A stretch of DNA of 64,000 nucleotides from Pseudescherichia sp039594205 (GCA_039594205.1 JBCNNW010000008.1:1-64000), one strand, 5' to 3'. Numbered from the stretch's first letter, positions 43,700 through 53,196 are shown. Notes: generated from the letters alone by a model not told the origin. A program made the numbers and translations.

Positions 43700-45483
43700 T
43701 TTGCTTCTCCTGATGCAAGGCGAACAACAATTGAGTTCTGCGACAGCTCATCTGTCGCATTCGGCCAGGCAAAAACGGTTTCGCCGGGTAGATCCGGCAG
43801 GGTCTGTTTGCGCTCGCTAATATTCAGCGCCAGCGAGAGCGTACCTTTCGGGAAGCGCCAGGTCACAGCGAGGAAACCCTCGGCGGTTTTGACGATCCGT
43901 CCCGATTTACCCCCGGCGCTAGCCAGCAAGGGGACGATATGCTGCTGGCGCAGCCGCAGCAGCGCCCGGGTCAGCTCCAGCCAGGCGCGCCCTTCGTGGT
44001 TTTCGAGTTTGTCCCAATCTAGCTTCGACTGCATAAAGGTGCTCTCGGCGTTCGGGTCGGGCACGCGGTCACCGTCGAAGCCATCGTGCCCGGCGAACTC
44101 TTTTGCTCGCCCCTCGCGCACGGCTTTAGCCAGATCGCCATGAAAATCAGTAAAGAAAAGGAATGGGTTACTCTCACCGTACTCTTCACCCATAAACAGC
44201 AGTGGGATATGCGGAGAGAGAAGCAGCGCCGCCAGCAGCACTTTTGTGCGATCGACGCCCGCGAGAGAGATCAGCCGCTCGCCCTGGGCACGGTTGCCCG
44301 TCTGGTCGTGGTTTTGGATAAAATCGACAAACGCCACCGGTGGTTGCCCGGTACTGTCCACCCCGCGCGCCTCACCAGAGTGAGGTGAGACTTCCCCCTG
44401 ATAGGCGAACCCTTCAGCCAGCGCGCGCGCCACGTGTTTTTCCGGCTCCTGCGCAAAATCCTGATAATAGGCGTGCGTTTCACCGGTAGCAAAAACATGA
44501 ACAGCATTGTGGAAGTCGTCGTTCCATTCGCCGCTAAACAATGGAGTCGCCCCCGCTTCATCGCGCGGATGAAGAAAAATGACGTTTCGGCAATCTTCAG
44601 TGGTCAGGTGTACAGGGCGGTCGGTAATCTCAGTACGAATGCGCTCGGCAATCTCCAACAGGACATGCTTATCAGCGCTATCTTCAATCTGGTCGATGGC
44701 ATCAAAGCGCAGGCCATCAAGATTGTACTCTTTCAGCCAGTAGAGCGGCGCTTCAGCAATATAGCGGCGCACGGCATCGACATCATAGGCGATGCCCGGT
44801 CCCCAGGGTGTCATTCGCTCCTTGTGGAAGAACGCTGGCGACAACAGCGGCAGATAGTTACCCTCCGGGCCGAAATGATTCAGCACAATGTCGAGCACAA
44901 CTGAAATGCCGTAACCGTGCGCGGCATCGACAAAGGCTTTAAAGTCATCCGGCGTGCCGTAGGCGGAGTGCGGCGCATAGAGCAGCACGCCATCGTATCC
45001 CCAGCCCCGATTGCCGCCAAACTGAGAAACCGGCAGGATCTCAATGGCGTTAATGCCGATATCCGCCAGATAAGCGAGCTTTTCAATCGCGGCTTTAAAC
45101 GTCCCCTCTGGTGTAAAGGTGCCTACGTGTAACTCATAAAAAACCGTCTCTTCCCAGGGGCGTCCCTGCCACTGACTATTTTGCCAGCGATAGCTATTCG
45201 GATTTATGACCAACGAGGGACCGTTGACGTCAGCCTGCTGCCCACGCGACGCCGGATCCGGCAGAGCGGTACCATCAGCCAGAATATAGTTATATTCCGC
45301 GCCGGGTGAGATCCCAGTGGTGGAAAATTCGAACCAGCCATCTTCAGCTGGGTTCATCTTAAATTCCTTGCCTGAGAGCCTGAGCGTGACGCTTTTTTGA
45401 CCGCTCGCCCAGACACGAAAACGCACTGTGTCGGCAGCCACGAACTCGGCCCCCCAGCTTTTAAGAAAAGATCTGGACTCCAT
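43696..45483 (-). CDS. treZ: Maltooligosyl trehalose trehalohydrolase
   Basis: The 595-residue GH13_10 enzyme releases trehalose from maltooligosyl trehalose. It has an N-terminal carbohydrate-binding domain (RFRVWASGQKSVTLRL), then VVLDIVLNHFG, LDGLRFDAID, HLTTEDCRN and FIQNHDQTGNRAQGERL. It is the first gene of the operon. A CTATGAT element on the minus strand at 45576-45570 resembles a -10 for the stress sigma factor, which would fit an osmoprotective role, but this is tentative. Confidence 0.95.
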   Translation of the reverse strand: MESRSFLKSWGAEFVAADTVRFRVWASGQKSVTLRLSGKEFKMNPAEDGWFEFSTTGISPGAEYNYILADGTALPDPASRGQQADVNGPSLVINPNSYRWQNSQWQGRPWEETVFYELHVGTFTPEGTFKAAIEKLAYLADIGINAIEILPVSQFGGNRGWGYDGVLLYAPHSAYGTPDDFKAFVDAAHGYGISVVLDIVLNHFGPEGNYLPLLSPAFFHKERMTPWGPGIAYDVDAVRRYIAEAPLYWLKEYNLDGLRFDAIDQIEDSADKHVLLEIAERIRTEITDRPVHLTTEDCRNVIFLHPRDEAGATPLFSGEWNDDFHNAVHVFATGETHAYYQDFAQEPEKHVARALAEGFAYQGEVSPHSGEARGVDSTGQPPVAFVDFIQNHDQTGNRAQGERLISLAGVDRTKVLLAALLLSPHIPLLFMGEEYGESNPFLFFTDFHGDLAKAVREGRAKEFAGHDGFDGDRVPDPNAESTFMQSKLDWDKLENHEGRAWLELTRALLRLRQQHIVPLLASAGGKSGRIVKTAEGFLAVTWRFPKGTLSLALNISERKQTLPDLPGETVFAWPNATDELSQNSIVVRLASGEAK

Positions 45484-45825
45484 GCAGATACCTCAATAAA
45501 CGCAGACGTAAAGAAAGGGTGTTAAAACGGTGTTCGGGGTGCGACCTCTCCTGACCGTAGGTAAATAAAATCATAGTCTATGGGGCGGATAATGAGGTGC
45601 AGTTATGCTTAAGGAAGGTTTATGCGCAATGACGATTAGGATATATCCATTTAAAATAAATAACTTACAATAAATTCATTCATGGCTGGTGGTAAAAAAA
45701 TATCGCATCTCTTTCCATTTGCGGTTTCTTATCGATATTATTAGGCAACAAAATAATTTGTCTGATGGCATAGGAGACTATCTCATCAGCGTGAGCGTAA
45801 TGTAACCAGATCGGAAGCTGCAGAA
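45484..45825. other. Divergent treZ / ycgZ-like promoter region
   Basis: The 342-base AT-rich gap should hold two divergent promoters. It lacks the TTGTACA inverted repeat found before ycgZ. A possible sigma-S-like -10 faces treZ. No hairpin with a T-tract was seen. Confidence 0.5.
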
Positions 45826-46080
45826 ATGTGCGACAAAGATGTGAAACAGTTACCTGATAACCATCTAAAAACAAGCGGAGTTAGCCTTACACAGGGTCCT
45901 CATTCATCAGAAGAGACGCTGGGCGATATTGTTATTGCTCTGCTGAGTGCTGGTCAAATTATCAGCAGGCGTACTCTTTGTCTGAAGTTAATTTCCCGGA
46001 TCGAAACAGCGACCGATCCGACCTCCGAAGCGCATCTTAACAATTTGCTGCAGCTCATTTTGCGGAACAACCGGTCATAG
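45826..46080 (+). CDS. Second YcgZ-like connector protein
   Basis: The 84-residue product has the YcgZ core: SSEETLGDIVIALLSAGQIISRRTLCLKLISRIETATD, then a helical end. It aligns with the ycgZ product at 25676, where QETLGQIVVEILSSGQ and NRKAICTKLLSRLE occupy the same places. The tails are unlike. It opens a second connector gene set far from BluR/BluF. The start codon is not strongly supported. Confidence 0.75.
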   Translation: MCDKDVKQLPDNHLKTSGVSLTQGPHSSEETLGDIVIALLSAGQIISRRTLCLKLISRIETATDPTSEAHLNNLLQLILRNNRS

Positions 46081-46175
46081 AGGTAAACAAAGTTAATTTT
46101 CATATCTATCGTCGGCGATAACGGGCATACTGATTGTATATGCATTCCAGCGCCGTATAAAAAATGAGAGGCTCA

Positions 46176-46463
46176 ATGAGCAAAAATGATAAAGACAGGC
46201 TGGTTGATAAGGTTATGGGTGAAGCGGTAATGGCGCTTCTTGAAGCCGATGACAATGTCTCTTTTGAAGCACTCATTGGTCAACTGCAGGATAATCTGCA
46301 TGATGAAACCGACTATGGTCGGCGTGAAGCTTTTCGTACCGCAATCAATGGGGTACATCATTTCAGGGCCCATCCTGATGGAGCGGAAGGTACTTCCCGT
46401 TCGCTTAAGTTAAACAGACGTGATTCACTGCTTTATCGCACCAAGTCAGAGTATAAGCACTGA
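46176..46463 (+). CDS. Second YmgA-like connector protein
   Basis: The product (95 residues from the ATG at 46176, after GAGAGG) has the YmgA core: RLVDKVMGEAVMALLEADDNVSFEALIGQL, then YGRREAFRTAINGV and a basic hydrophilic tail. It matches the 26086 product in helix pattern and order behind a YcgZ-like gene. An upstream in-frame ATG at 46164 is less well placed. Confidence 0.7.
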   Translation: MSKNDKDRLVDKVMGEAVMALLEADDNVSFEALIGQLQDNLHDETDYGRREAFRTAINGVHHFRAHPDGAEGTSRSLKLNRRDSLLYRTKSEYKH

Positions 46464-46615
46464 TCGTCGATGCCTGTTAAATCGGTATGATTAGCAGGTT
46501 CTTTATCAGATGCAGTTACGCTCTTCTAATCAGACTTGCCTTCAGCATGTTCCCTCAAATGCTCTCTGTAAATTTGATCTTGGCTGATAAGCCTGGAAGA
46601 TAAACCCCTTCAGCA

Positions 46616-46840
46616 TTGAGAGTGCAATTGAACGAAGATGAACAAGTACGACTTGAGAATATTCAAGAGGTAGTTGGCGAGGCCGCGGCATGGCTTATGA
46701 ACTCCCACCTGCCTGTAAATGCAGATAACCTGATGATGGTGCTTCGCGCCAGGCGTATTATGGTAAAAGATCCGCAGCAAAAACGAGTTCTGGATGCCTG
46801 CGTGCTTTATCTGCGGACGCGTCTTTTGAAAACAGCATAA
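46616..46840 (+). CDS. Small AriR/YmgA-fold protein
   Basis: The frame encodes about 70 residues. The middle (IQEVVGEAAAWLMNSHLPVNADNLMMVLRARR, then RVLDACVLYLRTRL) follows the spacing of AriR-type proteins: a GEA-type first helix, a VN turn, a second helix and a third. The start is uncertain; TTG at 46616 or GTG at 46622 are possible and the ribosome binding site is poor. It is probably a divergent member of the same connector set. Confidence 0.55.
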   Translation: MRVQLNEDEQVRLENIQEVVGEAAAWLMNSHLPVNADNLMMVLRARRIMVKDPQQKRVLDACVLYLRTRLLKTA

Positions 46841-46844
46841 GTCA

Positions 46845-46878
46845 ACGCCCTACCCCTCAATAACCTGAGGCAGGGCGT
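46845..46878. terminator. Hairpin between convergent connector genes
   Basis: ACGCCCT (46845-46851) pairs with AGGGCGT (46872-46878), with extra CCTCA/TGAGG pairing inside. It lies between two convergent stops and probably ends both transcripts, though T-tracts are short. Confidence 0.6.
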
Positions 46879-46889
46879 GGTTATTATAA

Positions 46890-47138
46890 CTACAGATCGT
46901 CCGGCGTTTTTTGTACGATCAGCTCAAGGGCATTGCGGTAGATGTCGAGCTTAATGACGTCATCTTCTGTTTCAAGTAGCCGAATAAGAGCCAGAATCAG
47001 ATTTTTATTATTCACCTCGATCCGGTTGCTTTTGAGATTTTGTGCGAGCTGTTTAATCAGCACGCGTTCGGCCTCAAAAGCCTGAATGCCCTGGTCGAAG
47101 TAGGTGTTTACATGATCTTCGGTTGTTGCGCTGTGCAT
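46890..47138 (-). CDS. Second AriR/YmgB-like protein
   Basis: The 82-residue product carries the AriR pattern: VNTYFDQGIQAFEAERVLI, then NKNLILALIRLLETEDDVIKLDIYRNALELIV. It parallels the 26434 product (NKAIILHLIQAIESTDDVVKSDIIRKTLEIV). Here it is on the opposite strand from the other connector genes. GAAGG precedes the ATG. Its promoter should lie at 47139-47283. Confidence 0.82.
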   Translation of the reverse strand: MHSATTEDHVNTYFDQGIQAFEAERVLIKQLAQNLKSNRIEVNNKNLILALIRLLETEDDVIKLDIYRNALELIVQKTPDDL

Positions 47139-47283
47139 CGATATGCCTTCAATTTTAAGTTACTGGCCTCTCTTCATATCGAGAGAAAATAATTACCGCG
47201 ATAAACGTAGACGTCAACTCTTGCCTCCGCAATAGTCACGCCTTCAATCGGCTAAAATTTATACGCCCGATAAAGTAAAAGGC

Positions 47284-48939
47284 TTAACCTCGCGCTTTAC
47301 GCTGCATGATCGCCAGCGCGCTAAGCATCAAAATAAGCCCCGTGAGCAGCGTTAAGGTTGCCATCGCCATTCCCTGCCCAACCGATCCCTGTTCAAACTG
47401 CCGCCAGATAAAGACCGCCACGGTTTGCGTACCGGCTGGCGAGAGCAGCAGCGAAGTCACCAGCTCGCGGGACGCAATTGCAAACACCATCAGCATTGCG
47501 GCCAGCATAGCTGGAAAGACCAGCGGCATGATGATAAAGCGCAGCGCCTGAAGCGCACTTGCACCATGAACCCGCGCGGCTGGCTCCAGATTGCCACCCA
47601 GCTGGCGTAGCGCGCTGGTGATATAGCGCACCGGCCAGGGCATCAGCAGGCAGCAGTATGAGAGCAGCAGGATTGCCCAGGTATTGTAAGGCGAAACCGG
47701 CCAGAAGGTGCGGTTCCACAGCAGAATCAGTCCTACACCCACGACAATACCCGGCAGCGCCGCAGGCAGGAGCGACAGCGCATCCAGCACGCTGCGGCCT
47801 TTTATCTGCCTGACCACAACCAGCCACGAAACCAGCAGGCCAAGTAGACCGGTGATCAGCGACGCGGCGAGTGCCAGCGACAGGCTGGTGCCCAACGCCG
47901 ACAGCGCATCTCCCTGCTGGGAGAAAAGCGCTAAATAGTGCTGAGGGGTGACGTTATTCCAGGCCAGTCCGCCTGACAGCGTCGACATTATACCGGTGAC
48001 CGCCATCGATAACCCCGGCACTCCAACCGCCAAAAATCCCGTTAGAGCCATCATCGTCACCACCGGAACGGCGGCGATGCCCAGCGTGGCTCCCATGTTC
48101 TCGGTTGGCTTGCCGGTCACGCTGGTCACCTCTTTATCCCCTACCAGGCGGCGCTGTAACCACCACCCCGTTAAGGCAATGACAATCAGCACCATCGAGA
48201 GCAGCGACGCGCCGGGCAGATCGATTGGCCAGTCGGCGAGTTTCTTCTCGATACCCACCGTCATCATCACTACCCCGGAGCGTGAGCCGAGGGCCGCCGG
48301 CACACCATACTCTTCAATAGCCAAAGTAAAAGCTAACAGCATCCCCGCTGCCAGGGCGGGCGCGACCATAGGCAGTGTGATATGCCAGAAGGCCCGCCAG
48401 GCTGTAGCACCATGCACCCGGGCAACCAGCGCCAGCCGCTGCCCGCTAGCGAGCAGGCTGCGCGAGACGGCAAAATAGACCACCGGAAAGATATTCAGGG
48501 TCATGACCAGCACAATGCCGCTGCGGCTGAAAAGCAGATTGTTAAGGTCGATACCGGTTAGCTGATCGAGATAACCATTGGTCTGTAAGACCAGCATCCA
48601 GGAGAGCGCGGCAATATAGGGCGGGGTCAAAAACGGGATGAGAAAGATAAGATCCCACAGCCTGGGTACGGGTAGATTGAATAATCCGCGCATTACGCCG
48701 AGCGGCAGACCAATCAGAGCGCTCAACAGCGCGACGCCTGCGGCAATCCATAGCGTTCCCCCCAGCATAGCGGGCAGCTGCGGATCCTGAAACTGCGGGA
48801 CAATACCCGTTAACACCCCGCTCAACGAGCCGGCGCTAAACTGCGGAAAAATGGCCTGTAGAATAATAAACAGCAACGGCAGCGCGACCAGGATCGCCAG
48901 CAGCGCCACGGTAGTGAGGGTAATTAATCTCTGTTTCAC
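47284..48939 (-). CDS. Ferric-iron-type ABC transporter permease (fused pair)
   Basis: The 551-residue protein has two BPD_transp_1 modules in tandem, about 12 membrane helices in all. Each has the coupling loop: RVHGATAWRAFWHITLPMVAP near residue 175 and RVHGASALQALRFIIMPLVFP near 460. This is the FbpB/SfuB type used for ferric iron; related transporters carry 2-aminoethylphosphonate, so the substrate is not certain. It follows the binding protein gene by 39 bases. Confidence 0.88.
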   Translation of the reverse strand: MKQRLITLTTVALLAILVALPLLFIILQAIFPQFSAGSLSGVLTGIVPQFQDPQLPAMLGGTLWIAAGVALLSALIGLPLGVMRGLFNLPVPRLWDLIFLIPFLTPPYIAALSWMLVLQTNGYLDQLTGIDLNNLLFSRSGIVLVMTLNIFPVVYFAVSRSLLASGQRLALVARVHGATAWRAFWHITLPMVAPALAAGMLLAFTLAIEEYGVPAALGSRSGVVMMTVGIEKKLADWPIDLPGASLLSMVLIVIALTGWWLQRRLVGDKEVTSVTGKPTENMGATLGIAAVPVVTMMALTGFLAVGVPGLSMAVTGIMSTLSGGLAWNNVTPQHYLALFSQQGDALSALGTSLSLALAASLITGLLGLLVSWLVVVRQIKGRSVLDALSLLPAALPGIVVGVGLILLWNRTFWPVSPYNTWAILLLSYCCLLMPWPVRYITSALRQLGGNLEPAARVHGASALQALRFIIMPLVFPAMLAAMLMVFAIASRELVTSLLLSPAGTQTVAVFIWRQFEQGSVGQGMAMATLTLLTGLILMLSALAIMQRKARG

Positions 48940-48978
48940 AACGGCTATCCTGAAAGCGGGGTTGCCCCCGCCGGGTGA

Positions 48979-49947
48979 TTACTGCGCGAAAAGGGTATTA
49001 AAGCGTTTCAACACATCGCTGCGCTCGCTGTTGCCGTCGTTAGTGGTCGGCAGGATTTTTAGATCGTTCAGCAGAGGGCGCTTAGCGGTAACGTCGGTAC
49101 GGGCAGGCATCAGCCAGGCGTCGGCAACCAACGCCTGCCCTTCTGGCGAGAGCACATAGTCAACAAAGGCTTTAGCATCGGCAGCATGCTGCGTGGTTTT
49201 CAGGATCATCATCGGACGCGGGGCAATTACCGTCCCGCTCGCCGGGAATATCACCTTCAGCGACTCACCCTGGGCGATATTGCCGTAAGAGACATAGTCT
49301 ACCGCACCAAACACGGCGGCTTTCGCCCCCTGCATGACCGGCGTTACCGCCTGGGCGTTAGGGCCGCTGACCACCATACCGTTCTGCTTCAGCTGCTCAA
49401 ACAGTTTCCACGCCGCATCACCCATGCCGTTTTGCAGGCCAATCAACAGATCGAGGGATGCACCAGAGAGCGCCGGGTCAGGCGTGGTGACTTTATCTTT
49501 GAAATCGCCAGTGGTGAGATCCTGCCACTCTTTTGGCTCAGGCGTGCCGCTTTTGCTATTCCAGACGATACCCAATGCCGAAATACCCTGAGCAACATAG
49601 TCGCTGGTTTTGAGGTTAGCAGGCACCTTTTCTGCATTCTGGCTCTGATACGGCAGCAGCCAACCACGATTATGCAGATCTTCCGCGGTATCCCATGACG
49701 CAGAGATAAGAATATCGGCCTGCGGATTAGCCTGCTCGGCCTCCAGTCGCGCCATTACCTTCCCGGTCGTAGCCTGAAAGATGTTGACCTTGACGCCGGT
49801 TTTCTTCTCATAGCCCGCCGCGAGGCCTTTAGCCAGCGAGCCGGGACCTGCGGTATAGATAGTCAGCGCCTGCGCGCTGGAGACGCTGATAGCAGACAAT
49901 GCCATGGTTAATGTAACTCCTTTTATTACAGACGATACTGCTTTCAT
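48979..49947 (-). CDS. ABC transporter periplasmic binding protein (Fe3+ type)
   Basis: The 322-residue product has a Sec signal (residues 1-27, ending SAQA) and a class II solute-binding fold: LTIYTAGPGSLAKGLAAGYEKKTGVKV, ADILISASWDTAEDL and the conserved end VDYVLSPEGQALVADAWLMPART. It falls with FbpA/AfuA and phosphonate binders. The start overlaps the ATPase stop by four bases. The gene order ATPase, binding protein, permease is unusual, as the ATPase is more often last. Confidence 0.87.
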   Translation of the reverse strand: MKAVSSVIKGVTLTMALSAISVSSAQALTIYTAGPGSLAKGLAAGYEKKTGVKVNIFQATTGKVMARLEAEQANPQADILISASWDTAEDLHNRGWLLPYQSQNAEKVPANLKTSDYVAQGISALGIVWNSKSGTPEPKEWQDLTTGDFKDKVTTPDPALSGASLDLLIGLQNGMGDAAWKLFEQLKQNGMVVSGPNAQAVTPVMQGAKAAVFGAVDYVSYGNIAQGESLKVIFPASGTVIAPRPMMILKTTQHAADAKAFVDYVLSPEGQALVADAWLMPARTDVTAKRPLLNDLKILPTTNDGNSERSDVLKRFNTLFAQ

Positions 49948-50660
49948 AATAATGCTCCATTGTATGTTGTAACTAAATTATTCGTAATTAAATCAGATGC
50001 CGCCACGCGACCGGCGGAGAGATGCACAATACGGTCGGCAATCAACTCTGCTTCCCGGCGATCGTGGGTAACATAGACCGCAGTCGTTCCGGACTGGCGC
50101 AGGATCCGTGACATCTCCAGGCACAGCGACTCTCGCAGCTCACTGTCGAGATTAGAGAGTGGCTCATCAAAGAGCAGGACCCGAGGCTGGGCGACGATGG
50201 CGCGTGCGAGAGCCACCCTCTGCTGCTGTCCGCCGGAGAGTCCTGACGGTTTCCGTTCGGCAAAGTCCGACAGCCCTACCCTTGCCAGGGCCTCGGCAAC
50301 GCGGAGATCACGTTCAGCACGTGGCAGGTTACGCATTTTGAGGGGAAAGGCGACGTTCTGCGCCACGGACATATGTGGCCACAGCGCATAGTCCTGAAAG
50401 ACCATGCCGATATCGCGCGCCTCTGGCGGAAGCGCCCAGCCCGCCTTTGCGACCTGGCGTTCACCGAACCAGATCTCCCCTTCCGCAGGGTGCGTCAGCC
50501 CGGCCAGCAGGCGTAGAAGCGTGCTTTTGCCGCAGCCAGAGGGTCCGAGCAGGGCCACGATGCTGCCGGGTTCAATATGCAGATCGATCTGATGAAGAAC
50601 GGTATGGTTGGCAAAGGCGTACGAAACACCTTCGAGACGAATACGGGTCAGTGCGTGCAT
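49944..50660 (-). CDS. ABC transporter ATPase (Fe3+/polyamine type)
   Basis: The product (238 residues from the ATG at 50660) has Walker A (GPSGCGKST), the Q-loop VFQDYALWPHMSV, the signature LSGGQQQRVALARA, Walker B (RVLLFDEPLSNLD) and the switch VTHDRREA. AGGAGG lies six bases before this ATG, which decides it over an ATG at 50690. There is no long C-terminal regulatory domain, unlike many FbpC/MalK relatives. Confidence 0.9.
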   Translation of the reverse strand: MHALTRIRLEGVSYAFANHTVLHQIDLHIEPGSIVALLGPSGCGKSTLLRLLAGLTHPAEGEIWFGERQVAKAGWALPPEARDIGMVFQDYALWPHMSVAQNVAFPLKMRNLPRAERDLRVAEALARVGLSDFAERKPSGLSGGQQQRVALARAIVAQPRVLLFDEPLSNLDSELRESLCLEMSRILRQSGTTAVYVTHDRREAELIADRIVHLSAGRVAASDLITNNLVTTYNGALL

Positions 50661-50887
50661 TATCGCCCTCCTGCTACAGGAAGCCGACAACGCCCCGTCG
50701 CCAAATGCAGACGGGCCGCACTCACCTGTACAAAAGACAGGGGAGCAAACATATTGTTATCCTCTTTGGGACTTAGTTGCTGGCGACTATAGGCAGGCTT
50801 TGTTACATCGAGATGACGCATTTATTGCGGCTTGATTTAATCCGTCATGCAGCCTTTAATGCAGCAAGGTCACCAGAAGGAGTCACA

Positions 50888-51463
50888 ATGCGCTATTTCC
50901 GCCCCGTTGCGCTGGAGCACGCCAGCCGTCTGCTAAACCACGGCCCAACCATCCTGATCACCAGTCGGGACGACCAGATCGATCGCCGCAACATTATGGC
51001 GGCTGCGTGGTCGATGCCGGTGGAGTTCTCCCCGCCACGTATTGCCATCGTGATCGATAAGAGCGCCTGGTCGCGAGAGCTGATTGAGCGCAGCGGCATG
51101 TTTGGCATCGTGGTTCCCGGCGTTGCGGCCAAAAACTGGACCTATGCAGTGGGGAGCGTCACCGGGCGGGATGAAGATAAATTTAACTGTTACGGTATCC
51201 CAGCTATCTCCGGTCCGGTGTTAGGCCTGCCGGTGGTTGAGGAGCGCTGCCTGGCATGGATGGAGTGTCGTCTGCTGCCGGCCACTGCCGCGCAGGAGAA
51301 ATACGATACCCTGTTTGGCGAAGTGGTCGCCGCTGCGGCCGACGAACGCGCATTTATTAACGGACGCTGGCAGTTTGATGATGACAAACTCAATACCCTG
51401 CACCACCTGGGCGGCGGAACCTTTGTCACCAGCGGCAGGCAGACAAGCGTTAACGATAAGTAG
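50888..51463 (+). CDS. Flavin reductase family protein
   Basis: The product (191 residues from the ATG at 50888, after AAGGAG) is an FMN-binding split-barrel protein of the flavin reductase-like type (NIMAAAWSMPVEFSPPRIAIVIDKSAWSREL, FGIVVPGV, ECRLLPA). Such proteins reduce FMN with NAD(P)H or use bound FMN as a prosthetic group. It is divergent from the iron-type ABC operon. Confidence 0.85.
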   Translation: MRYFRPVALEHASRLLNHGPTILITSRDDQIDRRNIMAAAWSMPVEFSPPRIAIVIDKSAWSRELIERSGMFGIVVPGVAAKNWTYAVGSVTGRDEDKFNCYGIPAISGPVLGLPVVEERCLAWMECRLLPATAAQEKYDTLFGEVVAAAADERAFINGRWQFDDDKLNTLHHLGGGTFVTSGRQTSVNDK

Positions 51464-51769
51464 AGACGTGCTCCCTGCCGTTAGCGGTGGGGAGATAAAA
51501 GACCATGCTTCGGCACAGCTTTTGTGCTTCCATCTTCATGGCGATCTCTGATTTCAATACTCAAACCTCCTTTTTACGAATCATCTTGATAATATTTTTT
51601 ACATTATTGGTATTTTGGCTTATATACTGGAACGCAAACCAGTAGCTGCGCCTCATCTGTAGAGTCATCACATCACTGATGACAGGTTAATGTTAAATGA
51701 TGAACTATTGCACAGTTTTATGATCATCGTATAATGGATTGATATGAAGCAAGTAAAGGATGACACTAT
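51464..51769. other. AT-rich gap before the DUF3289 gene
   Basis: The 306-base stretch becomes steadily richer in A and T from about 51545 on, marking the left edge of a low-GC segment. No tRNA, direct repeat or terminator could be recognised. The promoter of the following gene should lie near 51700-51760. Confidence 0.5.
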
Positions 51770-52615
51770 ATGACTAATGCTGTATTTCCACAGACAATAT
51801 TTATGACCCAGCGGCCATTTAATGATTATGGCGCAGATGATATGCGGTACGGAGATATCTCAGCCGATAGGCTCATACGAGAATTTGGGTTAAAGAATAT
51901 ATCAAATATCGTTGATCCCTATACATTAACTCGTCTGACAACATTTGATAACCCGCAATCAAGATTCGCAGGGGTTTATGGTGGCACTCATCGAGGTGGA
52001 ACAATAAGCATTCAAGACTGCGCCCGATTATTATTTGAGGAGATGCAGAAAACCTCTTTACCTTACTCCTTCGTAGGTCCATACCGTTATTTGATTAACC
52101 AGATGTTAAGACATTTTCAGAGTTCGACAGGTACGCCTTTTAGTGATTCTCAACTCAATGCTGCTTACAGTCAAAAGCTTCAGTCTGACTATAATGCAAA
52201 GAGTGTAAATTCAATATTTCAAAAAACATTTGGATCATTTATTGATTATGAAAATAAATGCTTCCCCCAAGAGCGATTAAAAGATGTTACATCTGCTATA
52301 GGTGGTTCAATACTTCCTAAATTTGACTCTATGATTATAGACAAGATTAATGGAATGGGTATAACCATTCATGATGTTCATGCAACAAAAATAGATATTA
52401 TTAGCATTGAAGTATACGAGCGAGGTTGGAAAGCACGTGTTAAATTTTCAGCCCAAGATCATTTTGGTCTTGATATTAATGATATAAGAAAAAAGAAGTT
52501 CTACCAATTTAAATTCTTTCAGATATGGTTTGTCCTACAAAGATTTAATAAATTTGGTTTTCGTCCATTTTTGACAAATCTAGAGGCTATTGTTAATATA
52601 CAGGGGAATCGCTGA
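51770..52615 (+). CDS. DUF3289 family protein, possible effector
   Basis: The 281-residue product has the DUF3289 hallmarks: an N-terminal TIFMTQRPFNDYGADDMRYGDI, then YGGTHRGG and near the end VKFSAQDHFGLDINDI. Family members occur in enterobacteria near secretion and toxin loci, and the QDHFGLD block resembles that of exported polymorphic toxins. No enzymatic activity is proven. Codon use is clearly more AT-rich than in flanking genes. The stop overlaps the next ATG by one base. Confidence 0.8.
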   Translation: MTNAVFPQTIFMTQRPFNDYGADDMRYGDISADRLIREFGLKNISNIVDPYTLTRLTTFDNPQSRFAGVYGGTHRGGTISIQDCARLLFEEMQKTSLPYSFVGPYRYLINQMLRHFQSSTGTPFSDSQLNAAYSQKLQSDYNAKSVNSIFQKTFGSFIDYENKCFPQERLKDVTSAIGGSILPKFDSMIIDKINGMGITIHDVHATKIDIISIEVYERGWKARVKFSAQDHFGLDINDIRKKKFYQFKFFQIWFVLQRFNKFGFRPFLTNLEAIVNIQGNR

Positions 52616-53004
52616 TGCGTTCGTTCGCTATCGCAGCTCTAGCAATAATGCTAGGTTTTATGTATTATTATTTTAGTAAAGATCAAAAAGTTACAGTGAT
52701 AAATAGTTATTATGACGGTAGCACTGCACGGATTATCGTAGATTCACTGCCTTTCACTGACGCGAAAAAAATTGACTGGTGGCAGCATAATCAGGATGAA
52801 ATTAGAAGTAAGTATCATATTCCTACTGGCGCTCAAGGTCCGTTTCTCATAACGATATACGCCTTTGGCGATGGATATCAAGAGGAAGGTAAAGAAGATC
52901 GACTCTGTTTTCCCAATGTTGAACCTCCCCGTAACTGCATTGATAAAAATATACTGATGATGATCTGGCGTACCCGGGAGGGCAGCATCAAGTATAATTT
53001 TTAA
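52615..53004 (+). CDS. DUF943-like membrane-anchored protein
   Basis: The 129-residue product has one N-terminal membrane helix (IAALAIMLGFMYYYF) followed by a presumably periplasmic domain with WWQHNQDEIRSKYHIP, FGDGYQEEG, LCFPNVEPPRNCIDKN. These match the DUF943 family of enterobacterial proteins. The start overlaps the DUF3289 stop (TGATG). The tight coupling and periplasmic location fit an immunity protein for the upstream product, which remains a hypothesis. Confidence 0.72.
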   Translation: MRSFAIAALAIMLGFMYYYFSKDQKVTVINSYYDGSTARIIVDSLPFTDAKKIDWWQHNQDEIRSKYHIPTGAQGPFLITIYAFGDGYQEEGKEDRLCFPNVEPPRNCIDKNILMMIWRTREGSIKYNF

Positions 53005-53058
53005 TCAACAAATAACAGTTGGATGCCTCTTCATTTTTATTCAACCATTAGTAACCTT

Positions 53059-53196
53059 ATGACTAATAAGATAAACTGGTGGTTGAATAAAAGCCTAAAC
53101 AAAGAACCTGAAGTAATTAAGCAAGAGCAAGTCCTTAACCTCACTATTGGTAATTTCTATTTCATCCGTCCGAAAGGTCAGGATGTATCATTTTGA
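53059..53196 (+). pseudogene. Possible gene fragment, 45 codons
   Basis: An ATG-initiated frame encodes MTNKINWWLNKSLNKEPEV and then LTIGNFYFIRPKGQDVSF before TGA. It has no ribosome binding site and runs 35 bases into the convergent LprI-like gene. The composition looks protein-like, so it may be the start of a truncated gene in this island. Chance cannot be excluded. Confidence 0.25.
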
